A stretch of 64,000 nucleotides of DNA from Apostichopus japonicus (taxonomy: Eukaryota; Echinodermata; Holothuroidea; Aspidochirotida; Stichopodidae), in assembly GCF_037975245.1 (NCBI RefSeq), contig NC_092573.1:18608265-18672264 (forward strand). Direction: 5' to 3'. This document shows positions 14,801-29,400 of the stretch, one piece after another. Under the pieces are notes generated by a model, which was given only the letters and a program-made list of their open reading frames with translations, ran no database searches and was not told the origin of the DNA. The position numbers were made by a program, and so were the translations under genes. Every line of letters begins with the position of its first letter. Position 1 is the stretch's first letter.

Positions 14801-17800
14801 CTTTAGGTGAAAAAGAAAATAAATTTTCCAAAAATATCCCTAAAATGATAACAAATTAAGAAACAAGTTTTAGGTGTCAACATTTTCACGTCACCTGGCA
14901 AAGTTAACTTGGTCAACAACGACTGTTGAAAAATTAATTTTCTTCTTGTGCTAGAAATAATTCACAAAGTGAGAGCAAAATCACTTTCTTCAAAATCGGA
15001 CGAAAGGTTTCAAGAGACATGCCCCTTCAAAGTGTTCAAAGTTCAAGATTCCTGGTCGGTTCATATTTCTGAAACTTCTGCTGTTTACGTTTTGTGTTAC
15101 CATAGGTAACTAATGCTGACAACAATGCTATGAAGCCCTGATTTATCTCTACCTCTAGGTTACAGGTTTTTATAATCCTTCCAAATGATCTTTTCTATCA
15201 GTAATGAAGAATTTTTCTTAGATGAGCCAAATCTGTTAATTGGGATTGAAACCGAATGCTCGAGTGTAACATACAAGGAATCTCATCCCATTACCTTAGA
15301 TGCATATGTACCTGCATAGCATTTGAAAGTAGAACTTGCAATAACAGGCACATTCTACAACTGACGGTATGCAAAGGAACAGTTCAGGGGGCAGGTTAAG
15401 TGATGCAGACAGATACAACCATGATTTACTTGATTTTGTATCTGATTTTTCTATTATCCAGGTTGTAACATTTATAAGATGACTCATGTTTGACTCTCAT
15501 ACCTGACTCTCATATTTTGACTCTCACACCTGCATCTCATAACTTTCATAGTGTGACTTCCATATCTGACTTCACAACTAGACTCTCATATCTGACTTGG
15601 TTCTGGTACCTGACTCCCATATACTGACTCATCTGACACGTATATTGTGACTGTCGTACCTGATATGGATATCTTGGTTCTCATATCTTGGTTCTCATAT
15701 CTTGGTTCTCATATCATGACATTTGACTGACTCTCCCTATCTGACTCATGCCTGACTCACATACCAGACTCTCATGCCTGACTCACATACTAGACTCTCA
15801 TGCCTGACTCACATACCAGACTCTCATGCCTGACTCACATACCAGACTCTCATGCCTGACTCACATACCAGACTCTCATGTCTAACTCACATATATACTG
15901 ACTCTCCTGACTACAGTGTTAAAATTTAGTGTAGCAGCTTTGAAAACTTTGTGTCTTGAAAATACTACTGTCCCAGTGTACAAGACTGTGATACATCTTT
16001 GCACTTGGATAGTAATTTGCCTATTTTCCATAAAACTTTGCAATGCAATACCAGATCAATTATGAACTGCACTCTCATATCGTGACTCTGATATTTGACT
16101 CTCATACCTGACTCTCATACCTGACTCTCATATCTGACTCTCATACCTGTTTTTCATTCCTATCTCTCGCATCTGAATCATACCTGACTCCCATACCTGT
16201 ATCTCACACTTGACTCTCATACCTGTATCTCATACCTGACTCTCATACCTGTATCTCATACCTGACTCTCATACCTGTATCTCATACCTGACTCTCATAC
16301 CTGTATCTCATACATTTAACTCATACCTGTATCTCATACTTGACTCTCATACCTGTATCTCATACATGTAACTCATACCTGTATTTCATATCTGACTCTT
16401 ACATATCTTATGACGTACAAGACAGTTAGCCAAGCTCAAGCTTTTACTCTAAGCGTATCCCTTTGGAAGCACAATATCTGTTATTCTAACAAGACAAGAC
16501 ATCTAATCTAATTAACACACAACATTCCTATCTCTCGCATCTGAATCATACCTGACTCCCATACCTGTATCTCATACTTGACTCTCATACCTGTATCTCA
16601 TACATTTAACTCATACCTGTATCTCATACTTGACTCTCATACCTGTATCTCATACATGTAACTCATACCTGTATCTCATATCTGACTCTTACATATCTTA
16701 TGACGTACAAGACAGTTAGCCAAGCTCAAGCTTTTACTCTAAGCGTATCCTTTTGGAAGCACAATATCTGTTATTCTAACAAGACAAGACATCTAATCTA
16801 ATTAACACACAACATTCTTTCATGAAACAAAGGATTAAACAAAGCAGATATTTTGAAAAAGATAATTAAGGGGTGTGAACATTTATGGAAGGGAGTCCTG
16901 GGCATGGAAGATTTCTCTAATTCCTCTGTAAATGTATGTAAAAATCCCCGGACAGAACACTTTACACCGACTGACAATGAAGGTGGCGGGGGGGGGGGGG
17001 ATCACTCTTAAAGAACTAACTTTATTCCACATAAAACACTGGAGGCGTTCATATTTATTTCTGATTTCATCACAAACCAGCACAGTTTGCGAATCCACAA
17101 TTATGCAGTATCAAAACTGTGATCATCAAAGAAACTCAATTCCCAGATCAAAAGTTCATCGACAACTGACTGTATACCTAAATCTTAGTTGTTGCATTAG
17201 AACATAAGAAATTTTATCCTTTGCATAATTTTCACAATGATTGCCTGTGGGAAATGAGGCAGGGGTTTGGAACAACTACTACAAAAAGCAAGAACAAACA
17301 AGCAAAAAGCTGAAAATAACATTACTTTGATTGATCCATGATTGATTCCTTTTAAAAGCCCCAAAAAACAGTAGATATGGCCTAAAATATCAATCAACCT
17401 AATATTAACGGCCAATTTGCATATTTCCTTATGACTCACCGGTTACCGTGAAAGGTGCGTTGACGATATTTAAAGCCTCTTGCAGACTGAATACTCGAAA
17501 GCACGAGGTCAGCTTACCGCATCCGAGCGATTCTGTGCTCTCCTCAAAAACATTCGCAAAGTGATTCAACTCATTCTGCAGCGACAAAAGCAAATTAAGA
17601 GAGGGAATTACAACAGTAACTTGTTAACGTCTGCAGAGGAATTTTGTACCATTATCATCAAAAATGCAAATAAGCAGAGACCATTTTGTCTGTTTGTTGT
17701 ATCAATGTCACCGGATATGTTTTGTAGTTGTTAGCTATTGTAAGAGTAAGATTGCACACCATTCTCTTGGTTTTAAAGCAGCATTTTGCGTTTAGTAGCT

Positions 17801-20800
17801 GTTTTCTACTTTTTTGACATGTCCATTATGTTTTTTACATATATCAATCACAAAACAGCAAACTGAGATATTAGCCAAGTTTTCCTGCCAACAACATTAA
17901 TTGGCGAGTAATTAAGGATATTTGCAGACAATGAGACGAAGTGTCCACAACAAATTCCCCGTTTAAAATTAATCGCATACAGTTCCCCCAAACCCACTAG
18001 TTTGATTCAATCAATCAGAGATGCAGGTTTAGTTATGAGCCATTGCTAAAAATAGATTTTTCAAGACTTTGCGTTGATACAACTAGGGAGTTGTTATGGA
18101 ACTCCCTGGTACAATTGCCTTATAGACTGTACACAAATCAAACATGGTGTTGTATTACGAATTGGTCAATGACGTTCGTAGTGTTTAAATATTCATATTA
18201 TGGGCGAGTTTTATTGGGATCCCACCAACGGAAAATATCTTGGAGAAAAACAAAGTTGAAAGTTGCAAATTTTTTTACTTTTATGCCACCATTTTTGAAG
18301 TAAGATTTAAATAGATAAGCTACTTATGTATGTCGTTATGGCATAGTGGAGTCAGTGAGGTTGAGAAAAATCATAGAAAAGGACGCAAAATGCTGCTTTA
18401 ATGTTATTGTTATAGCCAGGCGATGTTGGCATACCATCTTATTGTTACTTTCTTTGTATATGTTAATTTGCATGTGTTGTTGTAGTTGTATGAATTTCAG
18501 TTATGTTGGTAATTGTGTTAGTGTAATTGTGTGTTCTTTGTTAAGTGTTTTAGATACATATTGTAAGGAGCTGAGGCTCGAATAGTCTGGATTGGGCCTC
18601 AGCCGAAGCACATTGTCGTATGTAGTTAATAGATATTAGAAGGAGTTCCACTCCGTCTCAGTTTCGTGTTTAGTTGCGTACATATATTTTAACTGTCTCG
18701 TACTACTACGACAGGACCTACATCGTAGCCGAATTAGCTGGTGATGTGGCTAACGTTACACTTATCATCAACAACACTGAGCATAGATGTACTGCATAGT
18801 ACTCATAGTAGCTGTACCTACTGCCTTTGAATATATTAAGTCGCACTACAAACAAAAGCTGGCAACTATGAAGATGATATTGTCGTTATATATATTGGAG
18901 ATAAGCAGAACATCATTGCACATTTTCAAACCTGAATAAAATAAACCCCATCACTGAGCTTGCATCGGAAGCACTGCTGTTTTACAGTACCTTTACCCTA
19001 GTAACAATATGAATCTAGTGGGAAGCAGAACATGTTATCGAAATGCAACTACTTAGCACTCTGCTTCAAGAAAGTTGACAAAAGTTGGCATTTAGCTTTT
19101 TCGCATTACCACTACATTACACCTGTTCTGCATATTAAAATGTAACTTATATTCTTTAACAGCTAATACTTAACAAACTCTTCTTTGAAATTAAATGGTA
19201 TTCTAGATTAAGTGTCTCAGTTTAAATAAAAATAATCACATCTGGTTGAATTTTGAAAGAATATTGCTCGCAGACAGGAGATGTGAAGGTGAGATTTATT
19301 CAAAGACATGCCAACTTTACCAAACAGACCACATTGTGGTTTTGGTGTCTAACACACAGATATTGTTGTCTGGGTTTGACTAGATGATTAAAATTTGGTA
19401 ACGAAAAATTTAAAATTAAATTTTCTGACATAAAAGAGGCAAACTTCTAGCAGAATTACAAAAGTCATAAACAAAATAGAAAGCTTAAAGGAAACACAAA
19501 ACGCATAGGTCAAAGGCTATTGACAAAGTAATTGGCCAAAATGATTAAATCATTTAAGATGGCGATAAATGACCCCAAGAAGGGAAAGAGAACAGTTTTA
19601 AGTATTTTGATGTAAATGTGGAAGCACCTCAAAACCCGGTCAGAAAATGAAATAAAAATTCACTTTTTGTGCTTACCACGTAGGATTTGGCTTGAATGGC
19701 TGTTGCCTGCTGTGATGGGTTTTCCCTTGTCAATAGATACATCTGGGTCAGTAACTGAACATACTATAAAGTGAGAGAGAGGACAAAGAGAGCATCAACT
19801 ACTCAGAAAATAAGAAAGGTTTATACATAGCATTGCCTCTACTACTTCACTATATCTGACATAATTATTAAGTCTGTATACACACTAGTGTTGTTGTAAT
19901 ATTACGAAATAGGCGATCTATCGAGATGGTCTGCCAATTAGCGCAACGATATCGCAATGTTTAAATCACGATGGCAATCAGAATACAAGACAATTCAATA
20001 TAAAAAAAGGGAATTTTGTAATCAGACCACCTATTTTTACTGATAGCAAAATGAAAATTTGTCACTGTGATTTTGCTGGTGCCCTAATTAGATGGCATCG
20101 TTTTTACAGGTTGTGGTGTTTTTTCTAAATTTGTTTCTTCTGATTCCTATAAGTTGGTTGGAAAATAGGATTGTCAGAACGAGAAAATGATCTGTAGCTA
20201 ATTGAGACTTTGTGCTTGCAGCTGGGACTGTTTGCTGTGACTGGACTTTGCTGAGTTGAAAATGGACGAGACTTGCTGCGCGTGATAGTTTGTGGGAGAG
20301 AACAAAACTTACAATACATCGATACATGGAAGATCTCACATCCCAACAATACTACTTGTACACTGCATCAAAACATGTTTCATGTGGAGAATCATTCCAA
20401 TGCATGGAGACAACACATTGTCCCAGTAGTATCATCTATGCAACACCTAGTGCTTGTTTGTCACACCTAGCTATTCACAAACCTTCTCTGTTAAAGGTAG
20501 GACAGTTGCATCATGGGTAAAGAAGGTTAGGGGTGAAACAGGAACCAATCCAGATTGCCCAAAGAAACTATAAGCATGAATAGGGTGTGATCCGCCCAAG
20601 TAATTAATTCACCAATTCGCAAATAACCAATGAATAGCCAGCCAATGTTCATACATTTAAATTCTCGTTTTCGAAACTATATTTCCAAAACATGAATAAC
20701 AGCTACCACACCAATGCTTTCAATGTTGAATAACCTTTGACATCTTTTCTCGTGTGTTACTTACATTTTTACAGTACGAAGGTGGTAATAGCGATATTAT

Positions 20801-23800
20801 GCAATAACTCCAATATTGTAGATTCAGTGAAAGCAGATATTCAGAAAGTTCTTCAATTTGTCGCATTAGAAATATCTTCCACGAATTTAAACAGCCATAC
20901 CATGGCTCTTATCGTGTGAGGTCATTAGGGTGAGGTTTGGAAGAGGGAGGGGTGGGATGGGGGAGGGGTGGGATGGAGGAGGAATGGGATGAGGGAGGGG
21001 TGGATGGGTGGGATGAAGGAGTGAAGGGATGAGGGAGTGGTGGAATGTGGGAGGGGTGGGATGAAGGAGGGGTGGAATGGGGGAGTGGTGGAATGAGGGA
21101 GGGGTTGGATGAGGGAGGGGTGGGATGAGGGAGGGGTTGGATGAGGGAGGGGTTGGATGAGGGAGGGTTGGGATGAGGGACGGGTGGGATGAGGGAGGGG
21201 TGAGATGAGGTAGGGGTGGGTGGGATGAGGAAGGAGTGGGATTGGTAAAGGGAGGGTGTGGAGGGGAAAGTGTGTAACAACAGTAAGTGACCTGCATTAA
21301 CAACTTCCCGATCATTATGTATAAGACATAAACCGCTACCACAGTGTTGCTGTGTAGAGTTCATAAGAATCTTGAATACTAATCACATGTTTTTATTATG
21401 GATCATACCATCTGATTTGTTAATTAATTAAATTTCTAAAAATATTATCAAATCCAGAAGAAGATCATAACCAAACCTGCTGTAACTGTTGCGTGACCTC
21501 ATCTTTCTCCTGTTCGGTCATTTCTAGGGCCGCTCGTTTCTTCGCCTGCTTTTTAATTCTCTGCTTCATGCTTGGCTTCAGACACTGTTTGATTTTAACG
21601 GGCGGGGAAACTTTCATCGGTTTGGGAGCTTCAAGGACCTGGCTGGACACTGGGATGGGTTCTTCTACGCCTTCACCATACTGAGAAAGTGAAAAATTTG
21701 TGTAAAAATTGGATGCACCATTGAAATTACTGGTTAACCCTTGTGTTTAAAGACTAAGGAAAAAGATATCAATTTTCAATTTTATTATTAAAAAGCCTGT
21801 AAATATGTTCAGACATTAAACTTTGAGACAACCAGCATGGAATTTTGATGGAAGAGAATCAAGATTTCTTGCAATAAAGTATTGAACAGTCAACAATCCT
21901 TGTGTCTAGTCTCATCCATAATGTGTTCAAATTTCTAAAATGGCAAAATCTTTCCCTTTCTCCCAGAATCCTGCACCATCTATGATCACAAGGTTTTTAT
22001 AAGTCATGACGGATGTAAATAATGGTGCAAGTTTCTCTGAATTTGACCCAAATTATCACTATTCATTTTTATATTTATCTTTTTTAAGGGGGGGGGGGTA
22101 ATTTTTTATCTTTCAAATTCTTTCCAGGTTAACCAAATGCAATCATAAACTATCGCCTAATAAGGTCAAACTTTCAGAACAACCCTTTTTCCGACTAATA
22201 TTGACTTACTTCAGCCATAACTTCAGTCAAAAGCTCCTCCAGTTCCTTTCCTAGAGAAGAAATAAAATAGCTTAAAGATGTCATTTTATCAAAACTTAAT
22301 ATTTCGAAAACCAAACGCCTGTTGGACTAAAAGACAGATTCAGTGCTGGACATTTGCCGATAGCTGAGTTTGACATTTTGAATATTATTCTAACAATTCT
22401 AAGGGCTCATACATGAGCTAATTTCAATATCTTCAAGTGTAATCTTACTAAATCACATCAGACCATTTTCTTTTTATAAATTCTAATAACTCAACCTAAA
22501 TATGTTTCTTTAACTTCAATTCAACAACAAACGATGAAATTCAACACCACTTGTTTGTGACAAGTTTATTACTACATTGCAAGCAATGTTATTTGAGGCC
22601 ATAAATGTCATCCCTTTGCTTCAAAGATTTCCTATTCAGTATGATGTTGCATCTGAGAAACTGACCTGACAGTCAGTGTGTTAGACTCAATAGACCAGCC
22701 ACTTTAATTGATGAAATGTTTTTTTCTAAAAAGTGGTTTGAAAAATACAAACAGGATTGATAAAAAGAGTGTTTATAACATTCTACAAACATATGAAATA
22801 TGAATTTTGTGCTTTAGGTCATCCTTAGAAGAGATTGATAATTTCAATCATTGGAGGTGAAGTTTACTGTAGGGAAGCTAACAAACTAACAGCTCTTGTC
22901 TCAAAGAGGACCGACTAGGTCAGAATATTATCAAATACAGTCTAACTAGTTGCTATCCATCCTATTAAAATTTCAAAGATTATTTGCAGCTGTTCGTAAG
23001 TAGACTCGACCATAACATAGGAACAATTTCCCTGGTATCTCTTAGCATAAATGCTACCTAAAAATTGCTACACAAACGCACACACATATTGAGCAAGTGT
23101 TGTTAACAGAATCACATGATTGTCTGCGTATTCTATGGGAAGCAAGATGTATATAAATCTCAAAACTGCTACACAAAATGCGAACGCTAAATATATCCGC
23201 TTTATATAACACAAATCACAAGTTTAAAGGGGATCCAAGTAGTATCGCAATGCCACTCTTTATAGTTTGTTCTGTCATTCGGTAGTAACCGTTGACTTGA
23301 AGTGCAAGTTACTTTAATAGCTGTAATATAACATTGTAATTTTAAACATTGTAACAATATAAAATACATTGCATAGGTTCTACTACAGGATTTGATAAAA
23401 AGACAATCTCCTGTGCTGCAGGCCTTCATTCCTTCACTGCAATCAAATCCTGCTAGAAAGACAAATGTCACACCCAGTCACGTTTAGGGCATCAAATCCT
23501 GCTATGGAGGCATGTGTCACACCCAGTCATGTAAACAACTACACATCACTTACTAAAACATGTCACACCCAGTCACTTTTAAGACTACTCATCACTTACT
23601 ATAACATGTCACTCCCAGTCACGTTTATGACTACACATCACTTTACAAAAAATGTCACACCCAGTCACGTTTACGACTACATATCACTTACTAAAATATA
23701 TCACACCCAGTCCCGTTTACAACTACTGATCACTTACTGAAAAATGTCACACCCAGTCACATTTACGACTACACATCACTTACTAAAAACATGTCACACC

Positions 23801-26393
23801 CAATCACTTTTACGACTACAAATCACTAAAAACATGTCACACCCAGTCACGTTTACGACTACACATCACTTACTAAAACATGTCACACCCAGTCACGTTT
23901 AAGACTACACATCACTTACTAAAAAATGTCACACCCAGTCACGTTAACCACTACACATCACTTACTAAGACATGTCACACTCAGTCACGTTTACGGCTAC
24001 ACATCACTTACTAAAACATGTCACACCCAGTCACCTTTACGACTACACATCACTTACATCACAAATGTCACACCAAGTCACCTGTACCAAAACATGTCAC
24101 ACCCAGTCACGTTTACGACTACACATCACTTACTAAAACATGTCACACCCAGTCACGTTTATGACTACACATCACTTACTAAAACATGTCACACCCAGTC
24201 ACTTTTAAGACTACTCATCACTTACTATAACATGTCACTCCCAGTAACGTTTATGACTACACATCACTTTACAAAAAATGTCACACCCAGTCACGTTTAC
24301 GACTACATATCACTTACTAAAATATATCACACCCAGTCCCGTTTACAACTACTGATCACTTACTGAAAAATGTCACACCCAGTCACATTTACGACTACAC
24401 ATCACTTACTAAAAACATGTCACACCCAATTACTTTTATGACTACAAATCACTTACTAAAAACATGTCACACCCAGTCAAGTTTACGACTACAAATCACT
24501 TACTAAAAACATGTCACACCCAGTCACGTTTACGACTACACTTCACTTACTAAAACATGTCACACCCAGTCACGTTTAAGACTACACATCACTTACTAAA
24601 AAATGTCACACCCAGTCACGTTAACCACTACACATCACTTACTAAGACATGTCACACTCAGTCACGTGTACGGCTACACATCACTTACTAAAACATGTCA
24701 CACCCAGTCACATTTACGACAACACATCACTTACTAAAATATATCACACCCAGTCACGTTTACGACTACACATCACTTACTAAAAACATGTCACACCCAG
24801 TCACTTTTACGACTACACATCACTTACTAAAAACATGTCACACCCAGTCACGTTTACGACTACACATCGCTTACTAAAACATGTCACACCCAGTCACGTT
24901 TAAGACTACACATCACTTACTAAAAAATGTCACACCCAGTCACGTTAACCACTACACATCACTTACTAAGACATGTCACACTCAGTCACGTTTACGGCTA
25001 CACATCACTTACTAAAACATGTCACACCCAGTCACCTTTATGACTACACATCACTTACATCACAAATGTCACACCAAGTCACCTGTACCAAAACATGTCA
25101 CACCCAGTCACGTTTACGACTACACATCACTTACTAAAACATGTCACACCCAGTCACGTTTATGACTACACATCACTTACTAAAACATGTCACACCCAGT
25201 CACATTTACGACTACACATCACTTACAAAAACATGTCACACCCAGTCACCTTTACGACTACACATCACTTACAAAAACATGTCACACCCAGTCACGTTTA
25301 TGACTACACATTACTTATTAAAAACATGTCACACCCAGTCACGTTTACGACTACACATCACTTACGTCAAAATTGTCACACCCAGTCACCTTTACGACTA
25401 CATATCACTTACTAAAACATGTCACACACCCAGTCACGTTTATGACTACACATCACTAACTAAAACATGTCACACCCAGTCACGTTTACGACTACACATC
25501 GCTTACTAAAACATGTCACACACCCAGTCCTATTTACTACTATACATCACTTTCTAAAACATGTCACACCAGTCACATTTACAACTACACATCACTTGAC
25601 TAAAAAATATGTCACACCCAGTCACCTTTTGACTACACATCACTTACTAAAACATGTCACACCCAGTCATGTTAACAGCTACACATCACTTACTAAAACA
25701 TGTCACCCCAGTCACGTTTACAACTACACATCACTTACGACTGACACGGACAGCCCTGTCACATCGGTGTTCTTCTACATCTGTCGTCATCTTCTCCTGC
25801 TCGGCTAGATAATTGAACTCGGGGTCATTCTGGTCATCATCGTTACCGTCCGAAGTTTCTGAGACATCGAGAGAAACATTGAGAGAGGAAGACGTACGGT
25901 CAAATTAATTGTTCGTATATAATTATCTTTATCTACATATATTACACAATTACCTTCATAATGACACAGTTTAAGTAACTTTCAAGACACGACAGAATAC
26001 AACGAGACTAGGATAAAATATCGGTAGAATACAAACCAACATATGCAATTTCATTAGAATCCTTCGTTCAAATCAAATTATTTTTATGTTAATTTTGGTA
26101 AATTTTCCTTACTTTGCAATACTGAAATGCCCCAAAATGCAGTTATTTACCCTGGGAAACCAAGTTTCATATCCCATAAAGTAAGGTAACATGGCAATAT
26201 TTTTTAACAATTATTACATTTTGCATAATATTACTGACGGTAAAATGAAACTTTCTGGATGACAAATTGATCAAACTCTAATGGAACCATCGATCAGTCC
26301 CTAATTACACATTTTCAGTAGGAATTGTCCTGGAGGACATATCTCCACTTGATAAATCGTGTTCTTACTTTACACAAATACTGAATCTAGTTT

Positions 26394-26448
<55 letters not shown>

Positions 26449-29400
26449 GTAATTTGTCAAAACTATCAAATTGGCAACCAAATGCAGAGGGAGGGCTGTA
26501 TGAAAACTGAAACTTACCAGCATTGTCATGAAACAACGAAGCCAACCACTTCTGCCAATCGACGTCCTCGATCCCCTTATCGTACATATCCATAGATACG
26601 TCAGGAGCCACGAAATTGGCTTCGATCTCTTGCAAAGGTATCTCAATTGGAAATTTAGATCTTGTCCTGTGAGCGATGGTACCAGCTGGCTTACCCTGGA
26701 AGGAAGGACAAAATACAATCATCAATCATTGCTTCATTTTTTATCATAATTTAAGAATAAAGGAAATTGTCCTACAAGAAATAACCTTTTGGTATTATTG
26801 GAGGGTGTCACTTGGTCATGGAGGGCTATTTCATAGTGATGTCAGCCTCTAAGATAAAATGCTGAATCAGCCAAGAAATGCTTGCTTTAAAGAAATGACT
26901 TTAGGCCTTAAATTAATTTTGGTGAACTGTAGACCTTAAAAAAACTGCTTTCATCAATGCATGTAGAATTTCTACAACACTTTTAATTTTTTGAGAAATG
27001 AACGTATAGAGAGTTAAGGTTCATCAATGAAAGTGACTGGACTATTAAGTCTAAGATAGCATGCTATCAGTGCATATGAATAATCTGTATACTACTTACA
27101 GCCTTGCCAGTGACAAAAAGCATTTTTTTCAGGAAACCTACAAGCAAGGCTAATTTACAAGTGCAAGATGGGTTCTTCATAGAATGAAAATGCCCATCCC
27201 ACCCTCATCCTCCCCCTCCCCCATCCCACACCTCCTCCCTGATTTTGGAGGCAAGAAAGGCCCAGGATTGTGAGGCACACTTTAAAGCAACTGTTGGTTG
27301 CAAAAAAAATTCAACAAGTTTGCTTAATCTACCATATATTATTCCAAGTAAGGTTGCAATAGTTCAAACTATTAACACCTCTTAGAATGTATTGCCAAAA
27401 TGAGGATAAGAAAATACATATTTGATTCCAATTTGATCTCAACAAATTTTCTCAGCCAGGCTCATTTTCACATCATCAAACTATTAAAGCATATGCAAGA
27501 AATCAGAAGTAAAACATTGAAAACTTTTAACTCCTGTTAACAATATTTCAAATAATACTTTAACGGTCAATATAATATATACCTGGGTGAGTGTAAAGCA
27601 TTGATTACTGGCACCAGTCAGAGCTGCTAAGATGTCATCGGCATTCACAGTCCCCACAGCTGGGGGTTGCGATATATCCCCTTGGGGTGGGTTCACACCC
27701 TGGGAGGTCGCTACAGTAACCTCTTCGTGGACCTGTACGGTAACTGCTGGTGATGCGGGGGGCTCTGGTGTAGACAACGCCGTGGTAGGCGTTTGGAGAG
27801 CGGAGGGTAACGTAGGAGTTGTTGGAAAAGGCGAGCCCAGTTCACTCGGATGCGATGCAATGCTTTCATAATCACTTTCAGTTTTCTGTCAGAAAAAACT
27901 TTGTTAATGCACAGCTATCCTTGAGTTAGCTGTGGATAGCTATCGTTACATCTATGGGACACTCAAACATGACCTAAGCACTAGCACTAACAATTGCATT
28001 ATCATCGTTATCATCACCATCTACTAGAATATCTTACAACCATCTTCCTGTCAGACTACCTTACAACCATCTACGAGAATATCTTACAACCATCTACAAG
28101 AATATCGTACAACCATCTACAAGAATATCGGACAACCATCTTTCTGTCAGACTACCTTACAGCCATCTACAAGAATATGCTACAAACTGCTCCACAAAAT
28201 TTGAACATTAAGGTATTCGCTGATCGTTAATCGGCTAGATGAACCGATACCATTGTTCTATCAGATTGACACTTTATTTCAGTCTATCTGCATGTCAGTT
28301 ACCATCCAGGCCATATAATGTAGCTCTCAGCACAACTAAAAGTTTCAAATTGAGTATTCATTCATACTATATATACTGCAGTTCACAACGGAATAATTTA
28401 AAGCTGATAAATCATAAATTATAATGCTCATAATTTGTATACCATATCAACATTGCTTCCCATGAAATACTTAAACTGACATGGCCCTGTGCAGAAAAAC
28501 TTGCTATACATATTATTTTTCTAATTTAATTTTTTGCTTTGCAATACCAGAAAAGTTTATTCCTAAATTCATAACCTGTTCTCACATTACTTACATTAAG
28601 TTCATCGCGTGCCGGGTCATAATCTTCATCATCAGATTCCGAATCTTCTGAAAATGGTAATTCCGTAAATTGAGGCCCCTCCTTGGATTTCTTCATTGGC
28701 GAAATGGGCCATAGTGGTATCTATTGTAGGCAACCACAAGAAGACATAACTATAACACTTAGCATTACCTGTGTAGGAAACCACAGCTTTGACTTCAAAA
28801 GTAAACAATTGCTTTCTATAAAAAAAATATTCTCAAAATGCAACGTAAGCGGGTTATTATCTTTCAGTTTTCTTTAAATTGAAGAAGCACTTCAAGCAAT
28901 CAACTATAAACCAAGAATATCTTCAGAGAAAGGACTAATGACTGGATTTTAAAGCAAGTTTTGGGTGGTTTTAGTCTATTAACTATGCTTTTCAAAACGA
29001 TCAGCATATTTCAAACAGTTCTCTGCTGTTTCTAACAAACATACTACTTATACATGTAAAGCAGGTTATTTGTCTCACTTATCACGTGTATGATGATAAT
29101 GACAATAACAAAACTTGTCAAACCTTAGTTGCTCCTCACAAAAGCAAGTCAACATACAGAAATTACCAACGTACATTTTAAGACAGTACTTACAGGTACA
29201 GGATCCTCAATTTCTACAACTTTTTTGACCTTTGACCTGGTCAATTTGGGTTCATAGTCCAGCTTGATCCCTTTTCCTTCATTCCCCTTTCGAAACAAGG
29301 CCTGAACCTGTTCGTTGCTCACGACGTGCTAAGGTAATTCGAAAGATATAAAAAAATTAGTTAGAGCTATATTATACACAAACAAGTTTATACATATAAT

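Noticed and set aside
20887-21364. Two 151-codon Pro/His-rich minus-strand frames
   Set aside because: Encoded by the G-rich minisatellite, period a near multiple of three; no start or splice support.
23465-25738. CRISPR-like spaced repeats
   Set aside because: Units are contiguous with no unique spacers, in an animal gene intron.
23465-25808. Several [13 protein letters not shown] repeat frames suggesting a repeat protein
   Set aside because: They lie on the plus strand of the 46-bp array. 46 is not a multiple of 3, so frames switch each unit, and they sit in a confirmed intron.
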